Below are positions 21,401-30,487 of a stretch of 64,000 nt of DNA, piece by piece (the first letter of the stretch is position 1; every line of letters starts with the position of its first letter). A program made the translations under genes and the position numbers. Source of the stretch: Alkaliphilus transvaalensis ATCC 700919 (GTDB taxonomy: Bacteria; Bacillota; Clostridia; Peptostreptococcales; Natronincolaceae); the NCBI RefSeq assembly GCF_000621485.1, contig NZ_JHYF01000012.1:62001-126000 (forward strand), in the 5' to 3' direction. The notes under the pieces are model-generated. The model worked only from the letters and a program-made list of their open reading frames with translations. It ran no database searches and had not been told where the DNA came from.

Positions 21401-22010
21401 CGCCATGCGGGACCTAGAGATTAGGGGAGCTGGTAACCTTCTTGGGGGAGAGCAAAGTGGTCATATGGCGGCCATCGGTTATGATCTTTATGTTAAACTG
21501 CTAGAAGAAACCGTAAGTGAGTTAAAGGGAGAAGTGGTTGAAAAATATCAGGATACCACGATGGAATTGAATGTTAATGCATATATACCTGAAACCTATA
21601 TCTCAAATCAAAGTCAAAAAATTGAAATCTATAAGAAAATCGCATCTATTCGAAGCCAACAGGATTTCTATAATGTAGAAGAGGAAATTGAAGACCGCTT
21701 TGGGGATATCCCTTCCAGTGTAGCAAACCTTTTAATGATTTCTTATATAAAAGCATTGGCTCAAGGAATGATGGTGCTATCAATCACCCAAAAAGGAAAA
21801 GAAGTACGTATAATCTTTAAAGACAGTAGCAAATTGAAACCTGAAAATATAGGTGAAGTCCTTCATCGTTTCGGTAGAAGAGTTACCTTTAATGCCAGCA
21901 ACGAACCTTACTTTATCTATCAGGCTAGTTCCATTGACCAATATAAGATGTTGGTGGATATAAAGGAAATAGTAGAAAAAATTACTGGTTTGCAAAAGTC
22001 GACAAAGTAG
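18498..22010 (+). CDS. mfd: Transcription-repair coupling factor Mfd
   Basis: 1170 residues, standard length. An N-terminal UvrB-like region is followed by the RNA-polymerase-interacting domain (VHEGHGIGKYIGIE, about residue 520), helicase Walker A LCGDVGYGKTEVAIRA, DEEQRFG box, TATPIPRTLHMS, helicase motif VI region QLRGRVGRSNRQAYAYL and a C-terminal TRCF domain. It displaces stalled RNA polymerase and recruits excision repair. It is followed closely by the foldase gene, suggesting co-transcription. Confidence 0.97.
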   Translation: MKNLLLAPLKNSIQYNQVIGAIKSKKTPVFLHGLNDSQKSNMAFAIQQSLEKPICILTYSEMEAREIYQDLKFYMEEVLYFPTKDIVFYDLQSVGEEMENERIKTIERLLEGGNYITVASIEALLLKMTPPKVYQKFQLKLKVGDTLDINSLLETFIVQGYTRVDRVEARGEFSQRGGIIDLFPSSEEAPYRIEFFDDEIDSIRRFEVDTQKSIDKVIEVQINPVTENIIDSTRVSLGIEKISQELKKNLDKLHGEERERLQEKMGEVLEKFQQYNYFKGSEAYLPYIYEEASTLLDYLSPQTLFIIDEPRRIKEKAEGYAEEFKESFKTLLERGEVLPTQGKRLIPYDGILKKLHTYATVVLNLLPKYTPDFSPRETVSFTSRSVQSFNGKVDLLVEELKGLQYKGYKVVLVPGTKERALRLLELMRERGIKTHFIVDMKEELVSGQVAILQGSVHRGFEYVDMKYMMITDNEIYGVHKKKKQKTKRKDATPIKSFIELKEGDYIVHEGHGIGKYIGIEELRVDGIKKDYLKIRYSGEDNLYVPTDQMDLIQKYIGNDEKQPKLNKLGGTEWTKTKAKVKKAIEDMAEDLLKLYAEREKSKGHSFPKDTEWQKQFEDLFPYEETPDQLRCIEEVKGDMEQERPMDRLLCGDVGYGKTEVAIRAAFKSVMDNKQVAVLVPTTILAQQHFNTFSQRFSGFPIKIEMLSRFKSAAQQKKIIEDARTGNVDVLIGTHRILSKDITFKDLGLLVIDEEQRFGVKHKESLKQLKKSIDVLTLTATPIPRTLHMSMIGVRDMSVIEDPPEERFPVQTYVLGYNEAVLADAISREISRGGQIYYVYNRVQGIHQMATKLAEIAPEARIGVGHGQMSERELENLMLAYYEGEYDILVCTTIIETGLDIPNVNTIIIHDADKLGLSQLYQLRGRVGRSNRQAYAYLMYEKNKSLTEVAEKRLKAIKEFTEFGSGFKIAMRDLEIRGAGNLLGGEQSGHMAAIGYDLYVKLLEETVSELKGEVVEKYQDTTMELNVNAYIPETYISNQSQKIEIYKKIASIRSQQDFYNVEEEIEDRFGDIPSSVANLLMISYIKALAQGMMVLSITQKGKEVRIIFKDSSKLKPENIGEVLHRFGRRVTFNASNEPYFIYQASSIDQYKMLVDIKEIVEKITGLQKSTK

Positions 22011-22056
22011 ATTATAATAGGTGTATAACGCACAGGAAAAAGGATGGGGGATTTGG

Positions 22057-23010
22057 ATGAATATCAAAAAAGTGGCAAAAGTATTATCACTATTATTAGT
22101 CTTTGTTCTTTTTACAGTTGGATGTACTAACGAAGTACAAAATACAGATGGTAATAAAGTAATTGCAACTGTAAATGGTGTAGAAATTTTTCAAGATGCA
22201 TTTGATAAAAATGTAGCTTTATATTCAATGGATTATACAAATGAATTTGGTGAAGACGTCTTAGATCGTGATATGGGATCAGGACTGACGTTACTTGAAA
22301 CAATCAAAGAACAAGTTTTAGAAAAGTTAATTATTGAAGAGTTGCTAATGCAATTAGCAAATGAAAATAATATTACTGTAGAGGAAAGTGTTATTAAAGA
22401 AGCCTACAAAGACTACCAAGACTTTTTAAAGAATAACGATGAATTTAGGAAGTTCTCAGAAAAGAACGGGATTGATGAGACTTTTATCAAGAATGAATTA
22501 AAAAAAGATAAGGTTATTAGAGCATATCAAGATTTCTTCATGGAAGAGTTAAAGATGGATTACGAAAAGGCTAAAAAGTTTTATGATGAAAACCCAGATG
22601 ACTTCATTACCCATGAAGTTAAAGCTAGCCACATTCTAGTAAGTGAAGCAGAATTAGCAGATGAACTTTATGATCGAATTATGGCAGGAGAATCCTTTGA
22701 AGATTTAGCAACAGAGTATTCAGAGGACCCAGGTTCAGCTTCAAGAGGCGGAGATTTAGGCTTCTTCCCAAGGGGTGTTATGATTCAAGAGTTTGAAAGT
22801 GTTGCCTTTGCATTAGAGGTTGGAGGTGTAAGTCTTCCAGTAAACTCTGTTTTCGGATACCATATCATTAGAAAAGATGATGAAAGAAGTGAAATGGAAG
22901 ATTTCGAGATCATTAAAGATGAATTGGTTGAAGAACTTCAATACTCCGAGTTCCAAAGGTTTGTAGAGGACAAGTTAGACCAAGCAGATATTGAAAGATT
23001 AAATAAGTAG
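22057..23010 (+). CDS. PrsA-like peptidyl-prolyl isomerase lipoprotein
   Basis: 317 residues from the ATG at 22057, chosen because GGATGGGGG precedes it; the in-frame GTG at 22021 would put extra residues before the signal peptide. A lipoprotein signal with lipobox LFTVGC precedes an N-terminal SurA-like chaperone region and a parvulin rotamase domain (about residues 188-280: HEVKASHILVSEAE, DPGSASRGGDLGFF). It helps fold exported proteins outside the membrane; with many S-layer proteins here that is a fitting role, but inferred. Confidence 0.92.
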   Translation: MNIKKVAKVLSLLLVFVLFTVGCTNEVQNTDGNKVIATVNGVEIFQDAFDKNVALYSMDYTNEFGEDVLDRDMGSGLTLLETIKEQVLEKLIIEELLMQLANENNITVEESVIKEAYKDYQDFLKNNDEFRKFSEKNGIDETFIKNELKKDKVIRAYQDFFMEELKMDYEKAKKFYDENPDDFITHEVKASHILVSEAELADELYDRIMAGESFEDLATEYSEDPGSASRGGDLGFFPRGVMIQEFESVAFALEVGGVSLPVNSVFGYHIIRKDDERSEMEDFEIIKDELVEELQYSEFQRFVEDKLDQADIERLNK

Positions 23011-23037
23011 AAAAAAATTACTAAAAATCCAATAGAA

Positions 23038-23069
23038 AGAGAATCCTTAATATAGGATTCTTTTTTTTG
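23038..23069 (+). terminator. Rho-independent terminator after the foldase gene
   Basis: AGAATCCT / AGGATTCT perfect stem followed by eight T. Confidence 0.85.
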
Positions 23070-23177
23070 CTTTAAAATTTTTGAAGTAAAATTAAAAATT
23101 TCCTAAATGCATAAAAAAGATGGATTGGTAAAATAATAGAATTACAATAAATTCTACTAATTTAGGAGGTAATAGGA

Positions 23178-23729
23178 GTGAAAGCAACAGGTATAGTAAG
23201 ACGTATAGATGATTTAGGTAGAGTTGTTATCCCTAAGGAAATTAGAAGAACATTAAGAATAAGAGAAGGAGATCCGCTAGAAATCTTTACAGATAGAGAA
23301 GGAGAAGTAATCCTCAAAAAATATTCACCAATAGGAGAACTGACAGAGTTTGCTACTGAATATGCAGAGTCATTGCAAGAAGCTTTGGGGCATATAGCAA
23401 TTATAACTGACAGAGATACAATTATAGCTTTAGCGGGTGCGCCTAAAAAGGAATACTTAGATAAACGAGTTAGTAAAAACTTAGAAAAATTAATGGATGA
23501 GAGAGAGGTTATTGTATTAAATCAAGGAGATCAACACTTTCCAATTGCTTCCGATGAATCAGATGAAGATAAGTATAGTTCACAAGTAGTGGCACCTATC
23601 GTTACACAAGGAGATCCAATAGGAACAGTTATCCTATGTTCGAAAGAAAAGGGTACATCAATGGGGGAAACTGAGAAAAAAATTGCCGCAACAGCAGCAG
23701 CTTTCCTATCTAAGCAAATGGAGCAATAA
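23178..23729 (+). CDS. spoVT: Stage V sporulation transcription factor SpoVT
   Basis: 183 residues, GTG start behind TAGGAGGT. The N-terminal AbrB-type swapped-hairpin DNA-binding domain is MKATGIVRRIDDLGRVVIPKEIRRTL; the C-terminal half is a GAF-like domain. In Bacillus SpoVT is a forespore regulator under sigma-G. Its own terminator follows. Confidence 0.95.
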   Translation: MKATGIVRRIDDLGRVVIPKEIRRTLRIREGDPLEIFTDREGEVILKKYSPIGELTEFATEYAESLQEALGHIAIITDRDTIIALAGAPKKEYLDKRVSKNLEKLMDEREVIVLNQGDQHFPIASDESDEDKYSSQVVAPIVTQGDPIGTVILCSKEKGTSMGETEKKIAATAAAFLSKQMEQ

Positions 23730-23740
23730 TACAAATAAAA

Positions 23741-23764
23741 TCCCGGTGAATACCGGGTTTTTTT
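23741..23764 (+). terminator. Rho-independent terminator after spoVT
   Basis: CCCGGT / ACCGGG stem with a GAAT loop and a run of seven T. Confidence 0.85.
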
Positions 23765-23860
23765 CCGTGGAAAAGCATTTAAAATCAACCTCTTGACTAT
23801 ACTATGTAATAAAAGTCTGCTATAATAAACCTTATTGAAATAGAAGTAGGAGGAGTATCC

Positions 23861-25474
23861 ATGAAAAAAGATTCATTTTTAAAGGGAGCCGCCATATTGG
23901 GGGTGGCAGGGGTAGTTGTGAAGGTATTGGGGGCATTTTTTAGAATCCCGTTGGGAAGAATTATTGGCTCAGAAGGAATGGGATACTATCAAGTAGGTTA
24001 CCCTATTTATACATTAATTCTATCCTTTGCAGCGCAAGGCTTCCCTACAGCAATGTCGAAATTGATATCAGAAAAAAGGGCTAGAGGTAATTATGGGGGA
24101 GCCCATAAGGTATTTAAAACCTCCTTTTATATCTTGCTGGCCTTTGGGATTGTAAGTTCCCTTTCTTTAGCATTAGGGGCACGTTTTTTAGTAGACAAAA
24201 TAATTGAAAGTCCTAACTCGTATTATGCCATTTTAGCGTTAGCACCGGCACTTTTCTTTGTACCATTGCTAGCAGCCTATAGAGGTTACTTCCAAGGGAT
24301 GAAGAACATGACTCCAACAGCGGTTTCACAAGTGGTAGAACAATTCGGTAGAGTAATTATTGGACTAGCATTAGCTATTATTATTTTTAATGCAGGGATC
24401 GGTTTACAATACGCAGCAGCGGGAGCGGCCTTTGGCGCAACTATTGGAGGAATAACAGGTTTATTTATTATATATTATATCTATTCTAAAGAGAAAGCTA
24501 AAATATTAGCACAGTTTGAAGTTATACCAGACGAGGCACAAGAACCATCAAAAGGAATCATTAGAGACCTATTAAAAGTGGCTATTCCAATCACTTTAGG
24601 TAGCGCCGTATTACCATTAATCACCATGGTAGATACTATGATTGTTTTAAGAAGATTACAAGAGATAGGATTTAGCTACGAAGAGGCAAATAGTTTGTTT
24701 GGACAGCTAACAGGAATGGCTGCCACATTAATTAACCTTCCTCAAGTGTTTACTGTAGCCTTAGCCATGAGTATCGTTCCAGTTATTTCAGAAGCTGTTA
24801 CAAAGGGTGATCGTGAAGGAATAAAATCCGACAGTCAATCGGCTATAAGAGTAGCAATGCTAATTGGACTTCCTGCAGCGGTAGGATTAGCAGTATTAGC
24901 TAACCCAATTATGATGCTGTTATATCCAAATGAACCAGCAACTTTAGGGGAAGTTATGCTATATTTATCTTTTGCGGCATTATTTTTAACACAATTACAA
25001 ACTATGACAGGTATTCTTCAAGGGTTAGGCAAACCCTTTATACCAGTGAGAAATCTGATGATTGGTGCTGTTGTTAAGTTTGTGCTAACCTATGTTTTAA
25101 CAGGTATACCTGCATTAAACGTAAAAGGAGCAGCTTTGGGAACAGTTGCCGCTTACCTTGTAGCAGCCCTACTAAACTTTATTGAAGTAAAGCGTAGAAC
25201 AGAGGCTAAATTTAATATAGTTCAGTTTATTGTAAAGCCAGTGGTGTCGGTGGCTTTAATGGCAGCAGTAGTAAGTGCTTCTTATATGGTTCTTAATCCC
25301 ATGATCGGAAATAAACTATCAACAGCCTTAAGTATAGGCGTGGGGGCAGCTGTTTATGGTATTGTACTTTTAGTAAGCGGAGCAATTACCCAAGAAGACT
25401 TTGAACTATTACCAAAAGGACAAAAAATAGCAAAAGTATTAAGAAAAACTGGACTTTTAAAGGGTGTAAAATAA
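23861..25474 (+). CDS. MurJ/SpoVB-like polysaccharide flippase (YabM type)
   Basis: 537 residues, about 14 membrane helices, MATE-superfamily fold; N-terminal KGAAILGVAGVVVKVLGAFFRIPLGRIIG is typical of SpoVB/YabM proteins. The position between spoVT and yabN/mazG matches B. subtilis yabM. These proteins flip lipid-linked wall precursors, with lipid II the likely cargo. RBS TAGGAGGAG. Confidence 0.9.
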   Translation: MKKDSFLKGAAILGVAGVVVKVLGAFFRIPLGRIIGSEGMGYYQVGYPIYTLILSFAAQGFPTAMSKLISEKRARGNYGGAHKVFKTSFYILLAFGIVSSLSLALGARFLVDKIIESPNSYYAILALAPALFFVPLLAAYRGYFQGMKNMTPTAVSQVVEQFGRVIIGLALAIIIFNAGIGLQYAAAGAAFGATIGGITGLFIIYYIYSKEKAKILAQFEVIPDEAQEPSKGIIRDLLKVAIPITLGSAVLPLITMVDTMIVLRRLQEIGFSYEEANSLFGQLTGMAATLINLPQVFTVALAMSIVPVISEAVTKGDREGIKSDSQSAIRVAMLIGLPAAVGLAVLANPIMMLLYPNEPATLGEVMLYLSFAALFLTQLQTMTGILQGLGKPFIPVRNLMIGAVVKFVLTYVLTGIPALNVKGAALGTVAAYLVAALLNFIEVKRRTEAKFNIVQFIVKPVVSVALMAAVVSASYMVLNPMIGNKLSTALSIGVGAAVYGIVLLVSGAITQEDFELLPKGQKIAKVLRKTGLLKGVK

Positions 25475-25524
25475 AGTCTATAAATATTAATAGAATAGGA
25501 CATGACAAGAAGGGAGGGAATATA

Positions 25525-26991
25525 ATGGGCAAAATAACAGTAGTAGGGTTAGGACCTGGTGCGGAGAAGGACATAACCCTTTCAGTATTAGATGAAATTA
25601 AGAGGCATCATCTAGTCTATCTGAGGACTCTGCACCACCCTTCAGTATCATTATTAGATCGCAAAGGGATATCCTATCAAACCTTTGACTATGCCTATGA
25701 GGAATTATTAGACTTTGATGCAGTTTATGACCATATTGTGGCTAAACTTTTAGATATGGCTCAGTTAGAGGATATATTATATGCAGTGCCAGGACACCCC
25801 AATGTAGCAGAAATTACGGTTCAAAGGCTAAAAAAAGCTTGTGAAGAAAAAAAGACAGACCTTCAAATTTACCCTGCCATGAGCTTTTTAGATGTAATGT
25901 TCCCTGTTTTAGGAATAGACCCTGTAGATGGCTTTAAGCTAATTGATGGATTAAGACTGGATGAACAAGTACCAGATCCTTCGATTTCTAATATAGTTAC
26001 CCAAGTCTATGACCCATTTATGGCATCTCAAATTAAATTAAGACTTATGGACTATTACGACGATGAACAGGAAGTTTTTGTTGTAAGAGGTGCTGGAATT
26101 CCAACGGTTGAGCGGGTGGAGAAGATCCCTCTATATCAGCTTGATAGACTAGATTGGGTAGATTATCTAACAAGTGTGTATATACCAAGGATTGACACAC
26201 TTCAAAAAAAATACTATAATATGAATAATTTAGTTGAAATAATGGAAAGATTAAGAAATAAAGGCGGCTGTCCTTGGGATATTAAGCAAACCCATAAAAG
26301 TTTAAAGCCTTATTTAATCGAAGAAAGCTACGAAGTATTAGAGGCCATTGATCTAGAAGATGATTTTCTATTAGAAGAAGAATTAGGTGACCTTCTATTA
26401 CAAGTGGTGTTTCATAGTCAAATTGCTAAAGAAAGACACGCCTTCTCCATTAATGATGTCATAAAAGCTATATCAGAAAAACTAATCTTTAGACATCCCC
26501 ATGTATTTAAAGATGTAAAGGCCGAAAATCCTGAAGAAGCTTTACAGACATGGGAAGAGAGGAAGCAAGAAGAAAAGCAAATTGATAGCTATACAGAATC
26601 AATGGAATCAATACCAAATCATTTGCCAGCATTGATGAAGGCATATAAAATACAACAAAAAGCTGCAAAGGTTGGATTCGATTGGAATAAGGTAGAGGAA
26701 GTAGTCGCTAAGATTCAAGAAGAGTTTTCCGAATTTAGAGAAGCAGCTGAGGAAGGACTAGAAACAAGAATCATGGAAGAAGGAGGCGATCTTCTTTTTG
26801 CAGTAGTAAATCTATTACGATTCTTCGAAGTAGAGCCTGAAGGTGCTTTAAATTCCACAAGTAAGAAGTTTATCAACCGCTTCAGCTACATTGAAGAAAC
26901 AGCAAAGGCATCTGGTAAGAATATAAAAGAAATGACTTTAGAAGAAATGGATGTCCTTTGGGAAGAAGCAAAGAGCAAAAACAATACATAA
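25525..26991 (+). CDS. mazG: Methylase-domain / MazG NTP pyrophosphohydrolase fusion (YabN)
   Basis: 488 residues. The N-terminal tetrapyrrole-methylase-like domain (ITVVGLGPGAEKDITL, VPGHPNVAE) is fused to a MazG domain from about residue 230 with LRNKGGCPWDIKQTHKSLKPYLIEESYEV and the metal-binding EELGDLLLQV; a second MazG-like half follows (FREAAEEGLETRIMEEGGDLLFAVVN). The fusion is standard for Firmicute YabN. It hydrolyses NTPs to NMP and pyrophosphate for housecleaning. Lies 50 bp after the flippase. Confidence 0.95.
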   Translation: MGKITVVGLGPGAEKDITLSVLDEIKRHHLVYLRTLHHPSVSLLDRKGISYQTFDYAYEELLDFDAVYDHIVAKLLDMAQLEDILYAVPGHPNVAEITVQRLKKACEEKKTDLQIYPAMSFLDVMFPVLGIDPVDGFKLIDGLRLDEQVPDPSISNIVTQVYDPFMASQIKLRLMDYYDDEQEVFVVRGAGIPTVERVEKIPLYQLDRLDWVDYLTSVYIPRIDTLQKKYYNMNNLVEIMERLRNKGGCPWDIKQTHKSLKPYLIEESYEVLEAIDLEDDFLLEEELGDLLLQVVFHSQIAKERHAFSINDVIKAISEKLIFRHPHVFKDVKAENPEEALQTWEERKQEEKQIDSYTESMESIPNHLPALMKAYKIQQKAAKVGFDWNKVEEVVAKIQEEFSEFREAAEEGLETRIMEEGGDLLFAVVNLLRFFEVEPEGALNSTSKKFINRFSYIEETAKASGKNIKEMTLEEMDVLWEEAKSKNNT

Positions 26992-27109
26992 TCTTCTAAA
27001 ATCACCAAAAACAAACAAAAAATTATTAAAAATCTTTTAAAAAGAAGGATTTTGAAAATTAAAAGAGAATAACTCTATACGTATTCTAATTTATGAGGAG
27101 GTTTTTTAA

Positions 27110-27388
27110 GTGAACAAAGCTGAATTAGTTGCTAGAATGGCAGAAAAAAGCGCATTAACAAAAAAGGACGCTGAACTTGCATTAAATGCATTTATGGAAA
27201 GTGTTGAAGAAGCATTAGAAACAGGAGATAAGGTACAATTAGTTGGTTTTGGTACTTTTGATGTTAGAGAAAGAAAGCCAAGACAAGGTAGAAACCCAAG
27301 AAATCCTGAGCAAGTAATTGATATCCCAGCTTCTAAGGCTCCTGTTTTCAAAGCAGGTAAAACTTTAAAAGAAAAAATTAATGGTTAA
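27110..27388 (+). CDS. hup: DNA-binding protein HU
   Basis: 92 residues, GTG start after GAGGAGG. Full HU/IHF fold with the DNA-arm signature region GFGTFDVRERKPRQGRNPR and the proline-containing tip NPEQVIDIPASKAPVFKAGK. A nucleoid protein. A terminator-like hairpin follows at about 27431-27470. Confidence 0.96.
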   Translation: MNKAELVARMAEKSALTKKDAELALNAFMESVEEALETGDKVQLVGFGTFDVRERKPRQGRNPRNPEQVIDIPASKAPVFKAGKTLKEKING

Positions 27389-27432
27389 TTCCCATTAAAA
27401 CGTACTTAACAATACAAATATAAAAACATATG

Positions 27433-27474
27433 AGAGAGATATTTCTTTGAAAAAAGAGATATCTTTTTTATTTT
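27433..27474 (+). terminator. Terminator-like hairpin after hup
   Basis: GAGATATTTCTTT pairs with AAAGAGATATC, followed by TTTTTTA and more T-rich sequence. Confidence 0.55.
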
Positions 27475-27561
27475 TTGATGTAAAACTATGAGAATAGATG
27501 AAAAAATTACACCATTTAAAATAATCATTACTGTACAAAATATAGTTGGGAGGTGTTTAAA

Positions 27562-27867
27562 ATGAAAAAGAAAACAATTCTAACGTTAGCCTGCATTTGT
27601 CTAATTGTCATATTAGCTGCCACAGGATGTAGGCCAGCTGAAAGACCAGTTCCAGAAACAGATCCAAGAATGGATCAAAGAGTTCCTGGAGACCCAGCCA
27701 TAGATCCAGCAGCACCAGGAGGGACACCAGACGCTCCTATACCGCCAGTAGCACCTGTACCAGGAGGAGGAACAGTACCAGAAGAACCAATGCCAGAAGA
27801 ACGCTTACCAGGACAACCAGCAGCTCCTGAGCGTCAAAGAGGACAGGTTGTAACGCCAACTAGATAA
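27562..27867 (+). CDS. Small proline-rich lipoprotein of unknown function
   Basis: 101 residues from the ATG at 27562, preceded by GGGAGGTG. A lipoprotein signal peptide with lipobox LAATGC is followed entirely by a Pro/Gly/Ala/Glu-rich low-complexity segment and no recognisable domain. The mature start (CRPAERPVPE) resembles the SpoIID-like protein downstream (CRPAEERPEPE). It stands between hup and rqcP and has no counterpart in the Bacillus order. I do not recognise a function. Confidence 0.75.
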   Translation: MKKKTILTLACICLIVILAATGCRPAERPVPETDPRMDQRVPGDPAIDPAAPGGTPDAPIPPVAPVPGGGTVPEEPMPEERLPGQPAAPERQRGQVVTPTR

Positions 27868-27992
27868 TGGGTTAGTTTGTGATTCAAAACAACTAAATAA
27901 GACTTAATATTATTAAGACTTAATATTAATGATTTCAAAAAAACTTAATAATAAACATTCAATAATTAAGATTTTATCATTAATGATTTTAT

Positions 27993-28027
27993 AAAAATAA
28001 GTTCTATAGCCTATAGAGCTTATTTTT
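27993..28027 (+). terminator. Rho-independent terminator after the small lipoprotein
   Basis: AAATAAGTTCTATAG pairs with TATAGAGCTTATTTTT. The 27868-28111 gap otherwise contains AT-rich short direct repeats (TTAATATTA, TTAATGATTT) and no gene. Confidence 0.7.
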
Positions 28028-28111
28028 ATGAATAAAAAAAGGGCTTTTATCAATTAATATAGAAATAATATAGGGTATAAATAAAACTTATATACAAATG
28101 GGGGTATTCAA

Positions 28112-28357
28112 ATGCGATTAGATAAATATCTAAAGAATTCAAGAATTATCAAGAGAAGAACCGTAGCAAAAGAAGCAAGCGAAAACGGTAGAGTTGCTGT
28201 CAATGGGAAGGTAGCCAAGCCTGGTACTGAAGTATCAGTAGGCGATATAATAGAAATACAATTTGGAGATAAATTGTTTAAAGCAGAAATCACCCATGTG
28301 GCAGAACATGTTACAAAGGATGGAGCTAAAGAAATGTATCGTATCATAGAAGGATAG
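28112..28357 (+). CDS. rqcP: S4-domain ribosome quality control factor RqcP (YabO)
   Basis: 81 residues, a single S4 RNA-binding domain: MRLDKYLKNSRIIKRRTVAKEASENGRVAVNGKVAKPGTEV. In Firmicutes RqcP works with RqcH to add alanine tails to nascent chains on obstructed 50S subunits. Gene order (mazG - hup - rqcP - yabP - yabQ - divIC) supports the assignment. RBS GGGGG. Confidence 0.93.
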   Translation: MRLDKYLKNSRIIKRRTVAKEASENGRVAVNGKVAKPGTEVSVGDIIEIQFGDKLFKAEITHVAEHVTKDGAKEMYRIIEG

Positions 28358-28446
28358 TTGAAAATACTTGTATACTAATTCCATATTTTCAAATACTAAT
28401 AGAAACCTCGAAGGGTTATAGTAGGATAGAATAGAGGAGGAATAGT

Positions 28447-29433
28447 ATGCAAGGATATAAAAAATTCAGTCTTTACTTAGTCATTTTTCTATTAATATTT
28501 ACTGTAGCTGGTTGCAGACCGGCAGAAGAAAGACCTGAACCAGAGCAACAAAGGGATGTTGAAGTACCACCTATTCCAGAAGCAATTGCAGTAGGAGAAG
28601 GACAAGAACCATCTCTAAATGTTTATATTGTAGAAGAGCAGACGGTCAAAGAATTGCAATTTGAAGAATATGTAGCAGGTGTTTTAGCTGGAGAGATGTA
28701 TAATGAATGGCCAGTAGAAGCATTAGCTGCTCAAGCAATTTTAGCAAGAACCTTCGTAATGGAATTTATAGCAGATAAAGGTGGCTCAAAATATGAGGGA
28801 GCCCATGTATCAACTGACATAGAAGAAGCACAAGCTTGGAAGGCAGAGCTGATTAATGAAAGAATTAATGAAGCGGTACAGCAAACTAGAGGTCAAGTTA
28901 TGGTTTATGATGGTGACTTTGTTAAAGCATGGTTTCATGCCCATGCAGGAGGTACAACTGCTACAGCCCAAGAAGGGTTAGGCTTTGGAGAAGAAGAACC
29001 AGCCTATATTCAAGTAATTGAATCTCCAGATTCAGCAGAAGCACCAGAAGAAGAAGCTAATTGGTCAGAAACCTTTACAAAGGCAGAAATTATTGAAGCT
29101 GCAAGACAACAGGGCCAAGAAGTAGGCGATTTTACCGGAATAGAAATTGCTGAAACAGGACCATCTGGTAGAGCCACACAGCTAAAAATTGGAGAGGCGG
29201 ATGTTCCAGCACCAGCCTTCAGAATAGCTCTAGGTAGTACGAGAATGAAGTCTACCTTAATTAATAACATTAGTGTGGAGGGCGATCAAGTAACCATATC
29301 TGGTACGGGATATGGTCATGGGGTTGGAATGAGTCAATGGGGGGCCTATCAAATGGCTCAAGACGGCAGTAGCCCCGAAGAAATAGTAAAGCACTATTTC
29401 AAAGATGTTGATATCGTAAAATTGTGGGATTAA
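28447..29433 (+). CDS. SpoIID/LytB-domain lipoprotein
   Basis: 328 residues. Signal peptide with lipobox TVAGC and a short Pro/Glu-rich linker, then the SpoIID/LytB domain: LQFEEYVAGVLAGEM, EALAAQAILARTFV and GYGHGVGMSQWGAYQMAQ. SpoIID is a peptidoglycan lytic transglycosylase acting in engulfment; here the lipid anchor and position between rqcP and yabP point to a paralogue, not spoIID itself. AGAGGAGGA precedes the ATG. Confidence 0.9.
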   Translation: MQGYKKFSLYLVIFLLIFTVAGCRPAEERPEPEQQRDVEVPPIPEAIAVGEGQEPSLNVYIVEEQTVKELQFEEYVAGVLAGEMYNEWPVEALAAQAILARTFVMEFIADKGGSKYEGAHVSTDIEEAQAWKAELINERINEAVQQTRGQVMVYDGDFVKAWFHAHAGGTTATAQEGLGFGEEEPAYIQVIESPDSAEAPEEEANWSETFTKAEIIEAARQQGQEVGDFTGIEIAETGPSGRATQLKIGEADVPAPAFRIALGSTRMKSTLINNISVEGDQVTISGTGYGHGVGMSQWGAYQMAQDGSSPEEIVKHYFKDVDIVKLWD

Positions 29434-29541
29434 TTTCAATACTATAAAATATAGTAGCTATTATAGTAGTCATTTTGTTCTACTACACCTTCATCAATCA
29501 TAAAATGATAGTGAAACCAAAAATGAGGGAAGGTGTAGGCT

Positions 29542-29832
29542 ATGGAAGATCGAAAAGTGAGTCGCAGTAAAAATCATAATGTCATTATGGAAAATAGAGA
29601 AAAGCTATCAATTTCTGGTGTAGAGCACGTCGATAGCTTTAATAGCGAACTAATTGTTGTTGAAACGGTAGCAGGGGTTATGACAATTAAAGGGTATGAC
29701 CTAGATGTAAATAAGTTAAACCTAGAAGATGGAAACGTAATCATTCAAGGCAATATATATTCTATGGTCTACAATGATCGAGATTCCTTTTCAACAAAAG
29801 GGTCAGGCTTTTTAGGAAAATTATTTAAATAG
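29542..29832 (+). CDS. yabP: Sporulation protein YabP
   Basis: 96 residues, YabP/YqfC family: NHNVIMENREKLSISGVEHVDSFN, TVAGVMTIKGYDLDV. In Bacillus yabP is sporulation-specific and adjacent to yabQ and divIC. RBS GGAAGGTG. The terminator hairpin overlaps its stop codon. Confidence 0.93.
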   Translation: MEDRKVSRSKNHNVIMENREKLSISGVEHVDSFNSELIVVETVAGVMTIKGYDLDVNKLNLEDGNVIIQGNIYSMVYNDRDSFSTKGSGFLGKLFK

Positions 29833-29860
29833 TCGTCGAGAATTCGACGACTATTTTTTT
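29829..29860 (+). terminator. Rho-independent terminator overlapping the yabP stop
   Basis: ATAGTCGTCGA pairs perfectly with TCGACGACTAT and is followed by T-rich sequence; the TAG stop lies in the 5' arm. Confidence 0.85.
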
Positions 29861-29934
29861 TATGGACATTCACAATTTTAAGATTAGTTTCATATGATAG
29901 AAAAGATACCATCAAACCTTTAGGGGTGATCTAT

Positions 29935-30447
29935 GTGAATATGTATTCTGTTTACCACGAAACCTATATTTTATTGGCCACGATCTATGGAGGAATATTA
30001 ATCGGCTTTATTTATGATCTTTATAAAGTATTTAGGGGAATTTTTAATCCTAAAAAACTCGCCACAAATTTACAAGATATTTTCTTTTGGACAATTATAA
30101 CGATAGTGGCTTTTTATGTCTTAATTTTTAGCAATAAAGGGGACTTAAGGTTTTATAACTTTCTTGGTTTTGTAATAGGAGTAGGAATATATTACTATTT
30201 GTTAAGCAAAAAGATTATTCAAGCCCTCACCTTCCTAGTTAGATTATTAAAACAGTTTATAAGAGATTTGTGGAAGTTAATTACATATCCTTTTCATGTC
30301 GGTATTTGTCTAATTTCCGTACCTTATTCCTATTGTAAAATGCGAAGCAAACCAGTATACTATAAAGCAAAGAGAATTATTAAACTTCCAAGTAGAGTAG
30401 TAGCCGATTGTAAAAAGAGTATGATTCATTACTTTAAGAAAAAGTAA
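29935..30447 (+). CDS. yabQ: Spore cortex protein YabQ
   Basis: 170 residues from the GTG at 29935, six bases after AGGGGTGA; an in-frame GTG at 29926 lies inside that ribosome site, and an ATG at 29941 is a further option. Four or so membrane helices in the first 110 residues (ATIYGGILIGFIYDLYKVF is the family signature), then a basic tail. YabQ is needed for the cortex in B. subtilis. Followed 40 bp later by divIC. Confidence 0.88.
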   Translation: MNMYSVYHETYILLATIYGGILIGFIYDLYKVFRGIFNPKKLATNLQDIFFWTIITIVAFYVLIFSNKGDLRFYNFLGFVIGVGIYYYLLSKKIIQALTFLVRLLKQFIRDLWKLITYPFHVGICLISVPYSYCKMRSKPVYYKAKRIIKLPSRVVADCKKSMIHYFKKK

Positions 30448-30487
30448 GAAAAAGTAACTATGATTAACAAAAGAGAGGTGTTGAACA